Below are positions 63,916 to 64,000 of a DNA stretch of 64,000 nt, in pieces. Source of the stretch: Bradysia coprophila (lineage: Eukaryota; Arthropoda; Insecta; Diptera; Sciaridae); NCBI RefSeq assembly GCF_014529535.1, contig NW_023503334.1:1-64000 (forward strand), given 5' to 3'. The position numbers and the translations under genes were made by a program. The notes under the pieces were generated by a model. It did not search any database. It was not told where the DNA came from and worked only from the letters and a program-made list of their open reading frames with translations. Numbering within the stretch: the first letter of the stretch is position 1; each line of letters opens with the position of its first letter.

Positions 63916-64000
63916 GTAATAAAGGATGTACAATGTAAAGTACATGGCGGTATATTCTTTGCCTTTCATCGTAACATAACAAAAATTTAACTTATACATA

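Overview
This looks like an insect nuclear genome segment, most likely a dipteran. It is AT-rich, its genes are split by GT-AG introns, and it carries many small inverted-repeat elements and decayed non-LTR retrotransposons. Species identity cannot be read from the sequence alone.

Layout. Positions 1-5.8 kb hold no gene I can support, only small inverted repeats. From 5787 to 11021 on the minus strand is a complete 13-exon dispatched (disp) gene; all splice phases join into 1153 codons, and intron 6 holds an RTE-like retrotransposon remnant. Between 11.0 and 12.7 kb lie two related palindromic elements. From 12743 to 14454 (+) is ATP6AP2, the V-ATPase accessory subunit 2 / prorenin receptor homologue (4 exons, 321 codons). 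From 17370 to 18009 (-) is a small two-exon coiled-coil gene I cannot name. From 18.9 to 20.2 kb are a reverse-transcriptase tail, a 330 bp palindrome and a 465 bp terminal-inverted-repeat element. From 20774 to 21432 (+) is PTRH2, mitochondrial peptidyl-tRNA hydrolase 2 (3 exons, 179 codons). From 21.8 to 25.6 kb are two more large palindromes.

The right 37 kb appears to be mostly intron. A coding exon at 27402-27726 (+), carrying a DSGYGS motif, joins in phase to an exon at 44510-44579 and plausibly to another at 63838, close to the window end. This implies introns of about 17 and 19 kb. Inside the second intron, on the opposite strand, is a complete two-exon GNAT (glycine N-acyltransferase-like) acetyltransferase gene with its own TATA box (51982-52946). 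The same intron holds a tRNA-derived SINE with a 9 bp target duplication and a 5'-truncated LINE with a 371-codon reverse-transcriptase frame.

The named genes are unrelated housekeeping or signalling loci: Hedgehog release, V-ATPase/Wnt/receptor trafficking, peptidyl-tRNA recycling and acyl transfer. They do not form a pathway. The most unusual content is the density and variety of long inverted repeats, two hairpins of pre-miRNA-like size, and the giant-intron host gene of unknown identity.
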